Positions 33,599-44,553 of a DNA stretch of 64,000 bases are shown one piece after another. The stretch lies in the NCBI GenBank assembly GCA_014155875.1, contig JACEFZ010004215.1, positions 62,001 to 126,000 of the forward strand, given 5' to 3'. Origin of the DNA: Cepaea nemoralis (lineage: Eukaryota > Mollusca > Gastropoda > Stylommatophora > Helicidae). Numbering within the stretch: position 1 is the stretch's first letter; the number at the start of each line of letters is the position of its first letter. Made by a program: the position numbers and the translations under genes. A model generated the notes under the pieces. The model saw only the letters and a list, made by a program, of their open reading frames with translations, was not told the origin of the DNA and ran no database searches.

Positions 33599-35707
33599 TC
33601 AAGTGCCGTGCCGGCTGGCGTAGGCGTTCATGGCTCTCCATAGATCTCGGTCTTTGGTTTTCTGGATCAACTCTGCTGCTGATATTCCTCCATGCCACCG
33701 TCTCAAACCATCCAGCATCACTTCTCTTGGTCTACCTCTGCCTCTCTTCCCCTCGATCTTTCCAGTTGTTACGATGTTCTCCAATGCCTCTCTTCTCATC
33801 ACATGACCGAGGAAAGCTGTTTGTCTCTGTCTTATTGTTGTATATAATGTTCTAGTTTCGTTAGCCTGTTTCAGGCAGTCGTCGTTAGTTACTCTGGCAG
33901 TCCAAGGAATTCGCAACATTCGTCTCAGGAACCACATCTCTGTTGCTTCTAATTTCTTCTTAATTTGTTCATTTATATTCCAAGATTCACTGCCATACAG
34001 CAAAACTGGTTCTACATAGCATTTCAGCACTCTCTTTCTTACATTCAGTGATAGTGTCTTATTGCATAAGATGCTCTTCATTTTCTGAAATGCGGCTTTT
34101 GCCTGGCCTATTCTGCTCCTAATCTCTGTTGTACATCTTCCATCTGATGTTATAAATGCCCCTAGGTATCTAAAATTATCAACTTGGTTAAGAATTTTCC
34201 CTTCTATTTCTATGTCACATTTTGGTGTCACCATTTTCTTTGATATTACCATTGTTACTGTTTTCTTGATATTCAAGGAGAGTCCTTTCCTTGCACTCTC
34301 TGTTACTACTACGTCTAATAATTGTTGTAGGTCTGTTGAATTATCCGCCACCAATACTGTGTCATCTGCATAGCGTATATTATTTATATTATAACCTCCA
34401 ACTAGTATTCCTGGCAGCTCTTTGATCTCTCTCATTATTACTTCGCTATACAGGGAGAAAAGATCTGGTGACAAGACACACCCTTGTCGTACTCCTAGCT
34501 TTATCTGTTCATAACTACCCTCTTTATTTCCCATTTTAATTGCTGCTACTTGGTTCCAGTAAATATTCTTTATTATTCTTAAATCTTTTCCATCAGTGTT
34601 GATATCTTCCAACATTTTAATCAGTTCATCATGTTTTACTTTATCAAATGCCTTAGTATAATCTATGAAGCACAAATATATGTCTCTCTGTTTCTCTATT
34701 GACCTTTCTATTAGTGTCCGTAATGTATAAATTGCATTGTTTGTGCCCTTTCCTTCCACAAATCCATACTGTTCTTCACTAATTTCCATTTTTATTTTTT
34801 TTTTGGTTCTTCTCATTATGATTCTGAGTAGAAGCTTAGTGATATGGTTTATAAGGTTAATTGTACGAAAATCTTCACAATCAATTGCTCCTGGTCTTTT
34901 TGGTATAGCTATAAATACAGATTTCAGCATATCACTGGGTAAATATCCACTGCTGTAAATATCATTCAACATTTTGGTTAATATATCTACTCCAAATTCT
35001 CCCAATACTTCTAATTCTTCTATTGTGATTTCATCTGGCCCAGCTGTTTTTCCTTTCTTCATACGTTTCATAGCGTCAGCGACTTCTTCTTTCAGAATAG
35101 GTGGACCTTCTAAGTTACTATCTTCTGTTAATTCTTCCCTTTCTCCTTCATATAATTCTCTTATATACTGATTCCACCTCTTCATTATAGCATCATCCTC
35201 TAATATTATCTTTCCTGTTCTTGATTTCAAACACCCTGTATTTATTCTTATTTTTCTTCCTGTAAGCTCACTGATTTGTCTGTGCATATTTTTTGTATCT
35301 TTAATGGAATTTAATTCAATTTTTTTACATTGCTCGTTTAACCAACTTTCTTTAGCCTTCCCACATTTATCTTTTATTTCTTTATTTATCTTAGCGTATT
35401 CTTGTTTGTCATTTTTACTCTGTTTTCTTTTGTCCATCAGTTTTAAGATATCTTCATTCATCCATTTTTTCTTAGCTATTTTGCCTCTCTCCGGTAATAC
35501 TTCTTTGCTAGTTTGATGAATGGAGTCCCTTAACATTTCCCATTGTTCATCTATACTCTGTATTTTAGTTATTGCATTGTACCTATTTTTCACAGTCACT
35601 CTGTATTGTTCTTGCATTTCTTTATCTATTTTCAGAACCTCTTTATTAAGACTCATGTTCTTAACCATTTTTTCCCTCTCTTTAATCTTACTTTTATTTG
35701 TCCACAT
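33599..35707 (-). CDS. RTE LINE reverse transcriptase part
   Basis: Open for 702 codons. A K/E-rich linker leads to the RT: KGKTAGPDEITIEELE, EDFRTINLINHITKLL, EEQYGFVEGKGTNNAIY, FIDYTKAFDKV (catalytic D), GVRQGCVLSPDLFSLYSE and NIRYADDTVLVAD (catalytic YADD), thumb FRYLGAFITSDGR, then ETRTLYTTIRQRQTAFLGHVMRR and the GRPREVMLDGLRRWHGG end. No internal stop. The true start belongs upstream in the endonuclease frame, so the ATG at 35707 is only the frame's first ATG. Confidence 0.9.
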   Translation of the reverse strand: MWTNKSKIKEREKMVKNMSLNKEVLKIDKEMQEQYRVTVKNRYNAITKIQSIDEQWEMLRDSIHQTSKEVLPERGKIAKKKWMNEDILKLMDKRKQSKNDKQEYAKINKEIKDKCGKAKESWLNEQCKKIELNSIKDTKNMHRQISELTGRKIRINTGCLKSRTGKIILEDDAIMKRWNQYIRELYEGEREELTEDSNLEGPPILKEEVADAMKRMKKGKTAGPDEITIEELEVLGEFGVDILTKMLNDIYSSGYLPSDMLKSVFIAIPKRPGAIDCEDFRTINLINHITKLLLRIIMRRTKKKIKMEISEEQYGFVEGKGTNNAIYTLRTLIERSIEKQRDIYLCFIDYTKAFDKVKHDELIKMLEDINTDGKDLRIIKNIYWNQVAAIKMGNKEGSYEQIKLGVRQGCVLSPDLFSLYSEVIMREIKELPGILVGGYNINNIRYADDTVLVADNSTDLQQLLDVVVTESARKGLSLNIKKTVTMVISKKMVTPKCDIEIEGKILNQVDNFRYLGAFITSDGRCTTEIRSRIGQAKAAFQKMKSILCNKTLSLNVRKRVLKCYVEPVLLYGSESWNINEQIKKKLEATEMWFLRRMLRIPWTARVTNDDCLKQANETRTLYTTIRQRQTAFLGHVMRREALENIVTTGKIEGKRGRGRPREVMLDGLRRWHGGISAAELIQKTKDRDLWRAMNAYASRHGT

Positions 35708-36561
35708 AGTGGTACATGATCACTATTACAGTCAGCACCAGGCATTGTCTTTACATTAATTAAAGCATTTCTAAATCTTTTATTAATTAGTATGTAGTCA
35801 ATTTGGTTGCGTATTTTCTTATCAGGGCTTATCCATGTGTACAGTCGTCTTTTATGGTGTTTAAACCATGTGTTTCCAATTATCATATCATTGATATTTG
35901 CCCATTCTATTAGCTTTTCCCCTCTTTCATTTCTTGTACCTAAACCATAATTCCCCACTACATCCTCCATTTTTCCCTTTCCTACTTTTGCATTAAAATC
36001 ACCAAGTATTATCTTTATTTCTTGTAATCCAATTTGAGCCATCGCCATTTCTATTTCGTCGTAAAAGTGTTGTATTTCTTCATCACTACTGCTTGCTGTT
36101 GGTGCATATACTTGTATAATATTTATGTCTATTGGTTTGCCTTTGATTTTTACCATAATAACTCTATCTGAAATACACCAGTATCCATTAATTGACTTGG
36201 CTGTTTTTTCGTCTAATATTATTCCTACACCTTTTTCATGTGTATCCCCTCCAGAATAAATTATTGTGTGATTGTCAGCTATAATTTTGCCCGATCCCTT
36301 CCATCTCATCTCACTAACGCCTAGTATATTCATTTTCATGCTATCCATCTCTCTTAGAACATTGGTCAACTTTCCTAGCTCATTTAATGTCCTAACATTC
36401 CATGTTCCTACTCTAAATTTATTTATTTTAGTTAAGTTTTTGCCATCAGTAGCTGGATGACGGTCTGGTGTCACCTGTGGCTCATGACTGTCCCTACCGG
36501 ACGAGGATGCCCTAAGACAGCCATTAACGTCCTTCACTAACTTTGAAATATGTTTTGCCAT
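35653..36561 (-). pseudogene. RTE LINE AP-endonuclease part
   Basis: ATG at 36561. About 50 residues of N-terminal extension, then FRVGTWNVRTLNELGK, LGVSEMRWKG (catalytic E), VYAPTASS, ILGDFNAKVG (D/N), RNQIDYILIN and CNSDHVPLCG (catalytic DH). It nicks genomic DNA to prime reverse transcription. The frame closes at 35653 soon after a run of six A on the minus strand (T at 35668-35673 on +). A one-base length change there would connect it to the RT frame, with which it overlaps by 55 bases. Confidence 0.88.
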
Positions 36562-36860
36562 GAAGTCTTGGGAAGATAATGTGGTGGTTTCCCCTTGCCT
36601 TCCACATTCACATGGTGGTCTTTTTACCTCTGCCTTTGACAGCTATTTCCGACTGTAAGGACAAGTGAGTGCCCTGCTCTGCTCAGCTGCAGAGTTGTCC
36701 ACTTATTCCGGTGGATACTCGGTCCCCAGAGCTGTGTTAGCCACACCGTAGTGTGTTTCCATCCTCTACCGCGGGGAGGTGCAGTTGGGATTTTCCCTTC
36801 ATAAAGTTATGGTCTCTGACCAAAACTCTCCAGTACTTTTAGAGAGACTTATCAATATCA

Positions 36861-37745
36861 CTAAAATATAAATATTTTAAAGTAAATTAATTAGGACAGG
36901 GCATACATTTTAAAGGAGATAAAAAGCGTCAGGCTTCCACTTAAAAAAGTTAGTATTACTATAATATAGTATACTAGTAGTTTACTACTACAATAAATTA
37001 ATAATTACGGCATACACACGTTTTTCTATCTGTCTGAAAAATATATATTTAAATTTTTTAATTTAATTTTTTAATTAAAAAGATGGAAATAGAAAAATAA
37101 ATAACAGGTTGTGTAATTTTTCGAACCAACGAGTCACTGTTGAGACTGCCACACGCAGATCCCCCCAATAATTGATGCGGTTACTGACATTCGCCAGCAA
37201 TTCGCAATATAAAATAATAAAATATATGTCATGAAATGACAGTCGTGCATTGGCGACAAAACTTCCTGATAAAAGTTAAGAAGAAGTGTTGCAACGAATA
37301 TTGTTGACCGCCGGTTACATTTGTATATGAATCCATTAATTGTGCCTTGCAGCATTTGCCATCCGCATCGTATGCAGGTTGGTGTGTTCAATACTCCATT
37401 AGCCAGTAAAAAAGTTACAATCCACTCAAACTTGTTACAATGAAATAAAAAAGTTGTAACTTCCATGGACAATATTTAAAAAAATTTAATATTTCGTATG
37501 ACAAGTTTTCTTTTTTAGACGGTTCTTTTTAGTGTACATAATCATTTTTTAATTACATTTTAATTCTACGGTAAACAGCGCAATTTAACCTAAATAACTA
37601 TATTTATTAAATTATGAATAAATCATAAATGTTTGGATTATAATTATTTATACAGATTTTATATATTTATATTATATCTTTTTGTTTAGTTGTATATTTT
37701 TAAGTCCCTAATTTATTATAGATTATTATTTTAGAATATTCCATC
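36861..37745. other. AT-rich non-coding part of the hAT element
   Basis: AT-rich with a small palindromic patch (tactagtagtttactacta near 36970). No gene or terminal repeat identified; it precedes the transposase. Confidence 0.45.
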
Positions 37746-40356
37746 ATGCCACATGGAGTGCACAAATCAAAGAGGCCTAGTGGATGCGAGCAGCGAAAAG
37801 CAAAGAAGAAAAGATGTGAATCACTAAAATCACTACCTGGATTCATGCTTCAATATGTCAAGAGACCAAGTGATGGACAAGGTTCATCAAAAGACGTTCT
37901 TCCTCAATCTACAATTGATAAGGATTTCTCCCATGCTGACAGCATGCATTCTTCAAAAGAGCAACTAGAGCCAGAAATGGAAGAGAATCACGAGATTGAT
38001 GCAGAAATACATAATGAAATAGCAGTGGATGAAGTTGAAACAGAAATGCATGCTGAAAATGATTCCCGTCATGATACTGTAAATGTGATGAGTCAAGTGG
38101 ATGAGAAAGATTTGAATATTTTATCTGATGCTTCTTTCTGGAATGCACCAGTTCCAGATCATTTTCGAGTTGAAATTATCAAAAGAGGAAGTTGTTCTTT
38201 TCAGAACGAGGATGGGCCTTTCAGTACTTTGACAAGGCAAGGTGCAAAGACTAAAGGAGATGTGCGCCAGCTGTCAAAAGAATGGTTCTACAAGACGATG
38301 CCAAATGGTGAGAAAATACTGCGGTCATGGATGGTTTACTCGCTCGTCAGTGAGAAATTATACTGCTTTTGCTGCAGACTCTTTGCTGTTAATGTAACAG
38401 AACAAACATCAAAATTTGTCACTGGGTTTCAGCAGTGGTGGAAGCTGAGCCCAAAATTACATAATCATGAGATATCGGATGACCATCTAGGTTGCCTTGA
38501 AAAATGGAAAACATTGGCAGCAGGCCTTAAGCTGCACAAAACAATTGATGCCGACAGTGTTGCTGTAATGGATAGGGATAAAAAAAATGGAGGGATATCT
38601 TGCACAGGTTGCTTGATATCACATTGTTTCTTGCTAAGCAAAATCTGGCAATTCGTGGCCATAAGGAAGATGCATCTTCGTTGAATAAAGGAAACTTTCT
38701 TGAGATGGTTGAGATGCTTTCTAAATATGACCCTGTGTTGAAAGAGCACCTAATGAGATTAAAGCGAACTACATCTGTAACAGTAAAAGCATCCGTATCT
38801 TATCTTTCACCAGAAACTCAGAATGAATTTATAACTGTTCTGGCAAATCATGTGAAGGAAATTCTTGTAAATGATATAAAGGCTGCAAGGTATTTTGGAA
38901 TTATGTTCGACAGCACACCTGACATATCACACACTGACCAGATGTCTGAGGTGATCAGATATGTGAAAATCCACAATGGGGAAGTTGAAGTGAGAGAAGT
39001 GTTTCTATGATTTTTCCCTTTAAAGGGGAAAAAAGCTGATGACCTCAGTTCAGACATTTTAAAAAATCTAGAAAGTGATGGACTTGACATAATGATGTGC
39101 AGAGCTCAAGGTTATGATAATGCTGCCACAATGTCTGGACTTCATGGAGGTGTTCAAGCCATTCTGAAAAGAAAGAATAAGAAAGCTAGTTTTTAACGGA
39201 TGCGTGGACCATTCGCTTAACTTGTGTGGTCAACACTCTTTTGCTGAAAATGCTTTATGTGTAACATTTTTTGGAACTCTTGAGAGAATGTATTCCTTCT
39301 TTGCTGCTTCCACCCATCGATGGGATGTTTTAATTAAACACACTGCAATGTCGATTAAAAGGCTATCAACAACACGCTGCTGTTAAACCGGTGAAAGATA
39401 AGTTTGATGAATGTGTGGCGGCGATTGAAGCTCTATGTGATCCTCGTGAAAATGTGAAAACAAGAGGTGCAGCACAAGGTTTTTTACCTGCTGTCTGTGA
39501 TTTCACGTTTCTGTGCTACCTTTACTTTTGGGCTGCTGTACTTGAGGAAGTTAATTTGACACAGCAGTATCTGCAGACTAAAGGCTTAACTCTTGACAAA
39601 GTAGTGACCAAGTTAGAGGCATTAAGACTTTTTCTGCAGGAGAAGCGCAGTCACTTAGTGGAGCATGCAATTGAACAGGCACTTTTAAAAGCAGACCAAT
39701 TTGGAATAACAGTAGAGAGAAGATTAAGGTTCAAGAAGAGAATGGCAGGGGAACAACTCAGAGATGCTTCAGATGCTGGACTCACTATGCAAGAAGAAAA
39801 CAATAGGGCGATGCTGGAGTGTATTGATCGTTTTCATTCTGAACTCCAGACCAGATCAACAGCGATCAAGGAAGTAGCAAATATGTTTGAGGCTGTTCAA
39901 GCCAAGAGTCTTCTATCAGCAACTGAAGAAGAGTTGCTGGTGTCAGTTCCAAAATTGACCACTTTCTATGATGAGCTATCCGAAGTAGAGCTTTTAAAAG
40001 AAATACCAAGGCTGAGAAGACACCTGAAGGCAGCAGATATTGATATCCACAAAGCCAAAGACTGGTCAATATTTGATATTTTAAAATTCATAGTTGACTG
40101 GGATTTCCTTGAATCTCTCCCAATACTCTCACTAAGCCTACAACTATTTCTTACGATCTGTGTGTCTGTGGCTTCATGTGAGAGGAGCTTTTCAAAACTG
40201 AAACTTATAAAGAACCATTTGCGATCAACCATGGGACAGTCAAGACTTTCTGATCTGGCTATATTATCAATTGAAAGTGATATGGTGAAAGATATTGATT
40301 TTGATGATGTGATTGACAGGTTTGCAGCTTTGAAGACCAGGATGGGAAACTTTTAA
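37746..40356 (+). pseudogene. hAT transposase, ZMYM/TTF-finger type, frameshifted
   Basis: From the ATG at 37746: basic start (KRPSGCEQRKAKKKRC), acidic region, then a TTF-type zinc-finger domain (SKEWFYKTMPNGEKILRSWMVYS, LYCFCCRLF), a DUF4371-like part in another frame (NLAIRGHKEDASSLNKGNFLEMVEML.. FGIMFDSTPDISHTDQ), a stop at 39008-39010, further frame change near 39195 (CVDHSLNLCGQHSF), and the C-terminal dimerisation domain 39391-40356 (CVSVASCERSFSKLKLIKN..MGQSRLSDLAIL). At least three lesions. The intact order shows which protein it was. Confidence 0.85.
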
Positions 40357-40581
40357 TTTTAAATAACAGAAATTTTAATGTTAAATAACAAAAATTTAAC
40401 TTTGTCCGAGTTTGTCGAAGTTCTTTATTTATGTTTTACCTGAAGTATTGAAGTTATATTGTTCAATTTGTTTTCTTTCTTATGTCCTTATTAACTTTTT
40501 GACTTATTTTACAAACATTACTATATGCGATTATATATGGTACAGGAACACTCGGAAGAAGACCATGGTGAAAGTCTAGAG

Positions 40582-40636
40582 GGGTGACACCAAGAGTTTA
40601 CCGCACTGGGTGACACCAACCCCAGTGACGCCACTG
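40582..40636 (+). repeat. hAT right terminal inverted repeat
   Basis: ggggtgacaccaagagtttaccgcactgggtgacaccaac.. ending gtgacgccactg. Read inward it begins CAGTGGCGTCAC, a usual hAT terminus. A doublet of ggtgacacc is visible. Confidence 0.65.
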
Positions 40637-40845
40637 TCTACAACCATGGCCAGGCTGCGAGAACAGCAAATTAAAAGAGGGGTGGCCAAACAAGAACTCT
40701 ACGCAGGAAGACAAAGAAGATTGATAAACCAACACAGAACTGGCGTCGTTAGCCGCTACACGCTGCGCGATTTGCTGAGGAGGGGATTCGAGCACTTATG
40801 GACTGAATGGTTCGATGTGCAATGAGGATGATCTGTCGACTAACT
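40637..40845 (+). pseudogene. I-group LINE 3' end, right half of the split copy
   Basis: TMARLREQQIKRGVAKQEL, INQHRTGVVSRYTLRDLLRRG and LWTEWFDVQ, then cgactaactaac tail. It corresponds to the downstream part of 49753-50196 and continues 32046-32522. Confidence 0.8.
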
Positions 40846-41248
40846 AACTTGTTTGGGGCGACAAGAATCAGGGATTTAACTAGCAATTAGAGTCTATGGC
40901 CTGTCCCCAAAGCGAATTCGACACTGGAATTCGTTAGTTAGTTAGTCGCAGTTCCAACTTAACAGCAACGGGTCGTCCCCATTATGCTCCGTTCCTGTGC
41001 CAGTGAATATCACACAAAATGCTCCCTACTGCCCAATGTGAAAAGTGGAAAAGACAGGAGTCTCGATAAACAATAGCCCGCACAGATACACTGTGTATAA
41101 TGCCGCCGCCAGAATGTCAACACACCAGTCCCCCACGAAACACCCAGTTCATCTCTGATGGAATCGGGAGTCATTTTCCTATCTGAATGTTTCCTAGATG
41201 TTCACTCACACAGTCCAGGAAAATACGACACTGGAGTGCTTCAAGGAA
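40846..41248 (+). repeat. R1-related flank left of LINE copy 2
   Basis: Starts with gtttggggcgacaagaatcaggg..ctagcaatt, similar to the R1 right arm (about 5720-5750 and 52205-52240). A TTAG doublet occurs near 40936. Ends with the TSD tgcttcaaggaa (41237-41248). No gene. Confidence 0.5.
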
Positions 41249-43818
41249 TTTTTTTTTTTTTTTATCAAACTTTTATTGAGTGTTAAAGTGGTTGCGAATT
41301 GTATTGTTCGTGTTTTTACAGAGCGTTGCATGTGGACGTGTAGGTGACATATGCGCAAAAATACAAATATTTTATACATTTAAACATTCCTCCATTGACA
41401 TTGTTGTAAGGAAATATTTTAAATCAGCAGCGTGATGGTAGTGTGGGCTGTTATTTTTTCCCCTGCCGCCCCGCTCTCCTGTCAGCTCCAAATCTCCTAC
41501 CAAGTACCATCACCACCCCTCGGTGATGATAAACATGGCGGTGTAAAAACTGTTAAGAACCAACCGGTGAGGGTGGCAGCAGAGACAACAATCACAGTAT
41601 CAAAAAGGTGGGAAAGGGGAATGTGATAGTATACGCGTTTACAAAGCCATATATATATTAATAGTGATTACAATGATAATAGTGCAAATAACAACCAAAT
41701 ACATAAATAATATAATAATGACAAGGAATAACACTGCTAAGTGCTAAGGCAAGGGTGATAGTAATAGTTCTAACATGTGATTCCATGTGCTAAATTGATT
41801 ATCTTAGGAATGGTGTTTACATGAAATACATCTTATAATAATAATGACAAAGAATAAAACTACTAAGGGTGATAACAGCAATGCTAAAAAACACAATGAT
41901 AAAATTAGTTTTGATAATGATCACATTTTCCAAACATGTGATTCCATTTGCTAAAATGATTTTCTTAGACATGGTGTTAAAATATAGCAGGTACCTACAA
42001 TAACAATTGCATCCTGCGCTGTTCAATAATATAGTAGGTGTAAAAAGGAGTTGGTTATCTTTTTTTTCTTCTTGCTTTTTTTTTTTTTTTAAATTATACA
42101 TATACTTGCAACATGCAATGTTCAATAATAGTAGAAGTAAATGGAGTTGGTTATCTTTTTCTCCTTGCTTTTTTTTATTTTTTTTATTTTGTCTTATTTG
42201 TAAGGGTTCATTCATTTTTTTCCCTTCCTCTTTTTTTTTTTTTAAACTTTTTGTAAAAAGTAAACAAGCATCAGTATTTGCACAACATTTTTACAATCTT
42301 TACATTTTTGTTTCCCTTGCCATCTTCTCACCAATTTGTTTCACTCCATCAATGCCCTTATCACCACTATCTGGGCAATGATGGTAAAGGCAGGATAAGT
42401 ATTTGAACCAAACCGGTGTGGGTACCAGCAAAGGCAACAACAACCATGAGCGAGGGGAGGGGGGCACATGGGAAAGTTTTTTTTTGTTTTATTACTAATG
42501 ATGACAATAATAATAATGACAAGAAGAGACATACTGAGGGTAATAACAGCAATTATAAAAAAAACAGCAATGGTAATAATAGTTATGAAAATGATAACAT
42601 TTTTACAATATGTGATTCCATTTGCTAGGATGATTTTCTTTGGAATGGTATTACCATAGCCTAGCAGGTACATACACATGCAAGCTGCAGTTTTTAGTAA
42701 TTCTTGGAGTAAAGGAGTGGGTTTTATTTTTCCTCCTTTTTTTCCCCTCCTAAATGTAGGGGTTCATTCATATTTTCCTCTTTGTTCTGTCTTTTTTTTT
42801 AAAAATAAAAATTAACCAAACATTTGTATTTGCATAAGTTTTTACAGTATTATTGGTTTGATAACCATATGTGTTTTTGTATTCATTCATTCATTTAACA
42901 CTCACTCACATGATTCAAAGGGGGTGACTAAGAGAAAGGGAAATCTTTACATTTTTGTTTACTTTGCCACACTCCCACCAATCGCTTCCACTCCAATGCC
43001 CCTCTGACCACCCTTAATGATGGTACAGGCAGGACAAATGTTTGAACTGACCAGTGGGGGTGGTAGCAAAGGCAACAAAACCATAAGCAAAGGGGGCACT
43101 AGGGGAGATGAAGTTGTAAATTTATAAAGATGATAATAAGGATAATAAGGTAAATACTGAATACAAGGAAAAGGGGAAGTCTTTACATTATTTTCTCACT
43201 CGCTACACTCTCCTCAACTGGTTTCACCCCACCCAAGCCTCATGCTAGGGGAGATGAAGTTGTAAAATAATAATGATGATATCACTAATACTTATAACAT
43301 TAATGATACTAAGGATAATAAGGTAAATACTGAATACAAAGAAAGGGGTAATGATGGTACAGGCAGGACAAATGTTTGAACCAACCAGTTGGGGTAGCAG
43401 CAAGGGTAACAAACCAAAAGCAACAGGGGGCGCAGGGGAGATGAAGTTGTAAAATAAATAGTGATGATATCAATAATACTTATAAAATCAATGATACTAA
43501 GGATGATGAGGTAAGTATTGACTACAAGGATAGGGGAAAGTCTTTACATGTTGTTTTCTCTCACCAATTGGTTTCACTGCGCCAATGTCCCTATGACCAC
43601 TCTAATGATGGTACAGGCAGGGCAAATGTTTGAAACAAAATAGTGGGGGTAGTAGCAAAAGCAACAAACCTTAAACAAAAAAGGGGGGGGGGACATGGGG
43701 GATGAAGTGTAAAATAATAATGGTGATATCATTAATACTTATTTAATTAATGATACTAAGGATAAAAAGGGTAGGGTAATGATAGTAAAAAATAATAATG
43801 TTAATGATAGTAATAATA

Positions 43819-43887
<69 letters not shown>

Positions 43888-44230
43888 GTATAATAGATAT
43901 GTGATTTTATTTACTAAAATGATAATCTTAGTTGTGGTGGTAGTTTAGCACAACAAGTTCATTTAAAGCAAACATTTCATAAATAGTACATTGGAATGGG
44001 AGGAGTTAAATTTTCTTTTCTCCTTTTTTCTTTTCCCCCTTGTCTATAAGGGTGAAACCATCATTTTGAAACAAATAAAACAAGCATTTATACTTCCACT
44101 ATTCTTTACATAAGGGATTTTCCATTGGTCTTTTGACCATATGTGATCTTTTTAATCATCCACTCACCATTCATTCACAGTTTCTTCTTTCTTTCTCTCA
44201 CTCATGTATACCAAAATTACCAAAAAATTT
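41249..44230 (-). repeat. Tandem 3' repeats of LINE copy 2
   Basis: Units recognisable by taatgatggtacaggcaggacaaatgtttgaacc (near 42380, 43017, 43350 and 43603; a diverged one near 41525), each followed by gggggtagcagcaaaggcaacaa and a g-rich piece, and by at-rich spacers with tgataataatgat. Spacing is 250-640 bases. The cassette acagagcgttgcatgtggacg occurs once, at about 41319. A TAA tract lies at 43796-43890. No ORF beyond artefacts. Confidence 0.75.
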
Positions 44231-44553
44231 CCAAAATTGCCAGAGTTGGTATACCATTTATACCAACTCTGGAAAGAGTTGTGATATTTTGTGCGTGTAC
44301 ATAAAGGAAATTAAATGTGTGTTATATGTGTGGTGTTTGTATCTGGCAAAATTTCTGCAGGTCCATATAAGTTGTCTGTAGTAAGAAAGTGCTACAAGTA
44401 GTTTTGTATGTATGTCCTTAGCTGTCTGTGGTATAGTATTGAGAAAAATTGCTTTATATATGTCGGTTTGTTTACCTGTGTGTGTTTGTATGAGGTGTTT
44501 GAGTGTTGCGCGTGTGGCAGTAATTGTTGGACATGTATAATAAATGTGTTCCT
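44231..44553 (-). other. 3' UTR of LINE copy 2
   Basis: ctgcaggtccatataag..tgtctgtagtaagaaagtgct..gtgttgcgcgtgtggc shared with 15.6-15.93 kb. Non-coding link between the ORF2 stop and the tandem repeats. Confidence 0.65.

Larger units (their letters stand above)
33590..36849 (-). mobile_element. RTE-clade LINE, nearly intact, 11-bp TSD
   Basis: Flanked by tatcaatatca at 33579-33589 and 36850-36860. 3260 bases, the size usual for RTE elements, with 5' leader, endonuclease, RT and a (TGA)n tail on the minus strand. The RT stop codon (33599-33601) is the first TGA of the tail, so there is no 3' UTR. One frameshift separates endonuclease and RT. Probably a young copy. Confidence 0.93.
32523..40636 (+). 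mobile_element. hAT element (ZMYM-like transposase) carrying an RTE LINE
   Basis: Right terminal repeat near 40582-40636 (ggggtgacaccaag..gtgacgccactg). Flanks: tctacaag (32515-32522) and tctacaac (40637-40644), 7 of 8 matching. The two flanks join a single RNase H sequence as it exists intact at 49753-50196. The left terminal repeat is not visible; a GGA tract sits there. Without the nested RTE the element would be about 4.8 kb. Confidence 0.6.
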
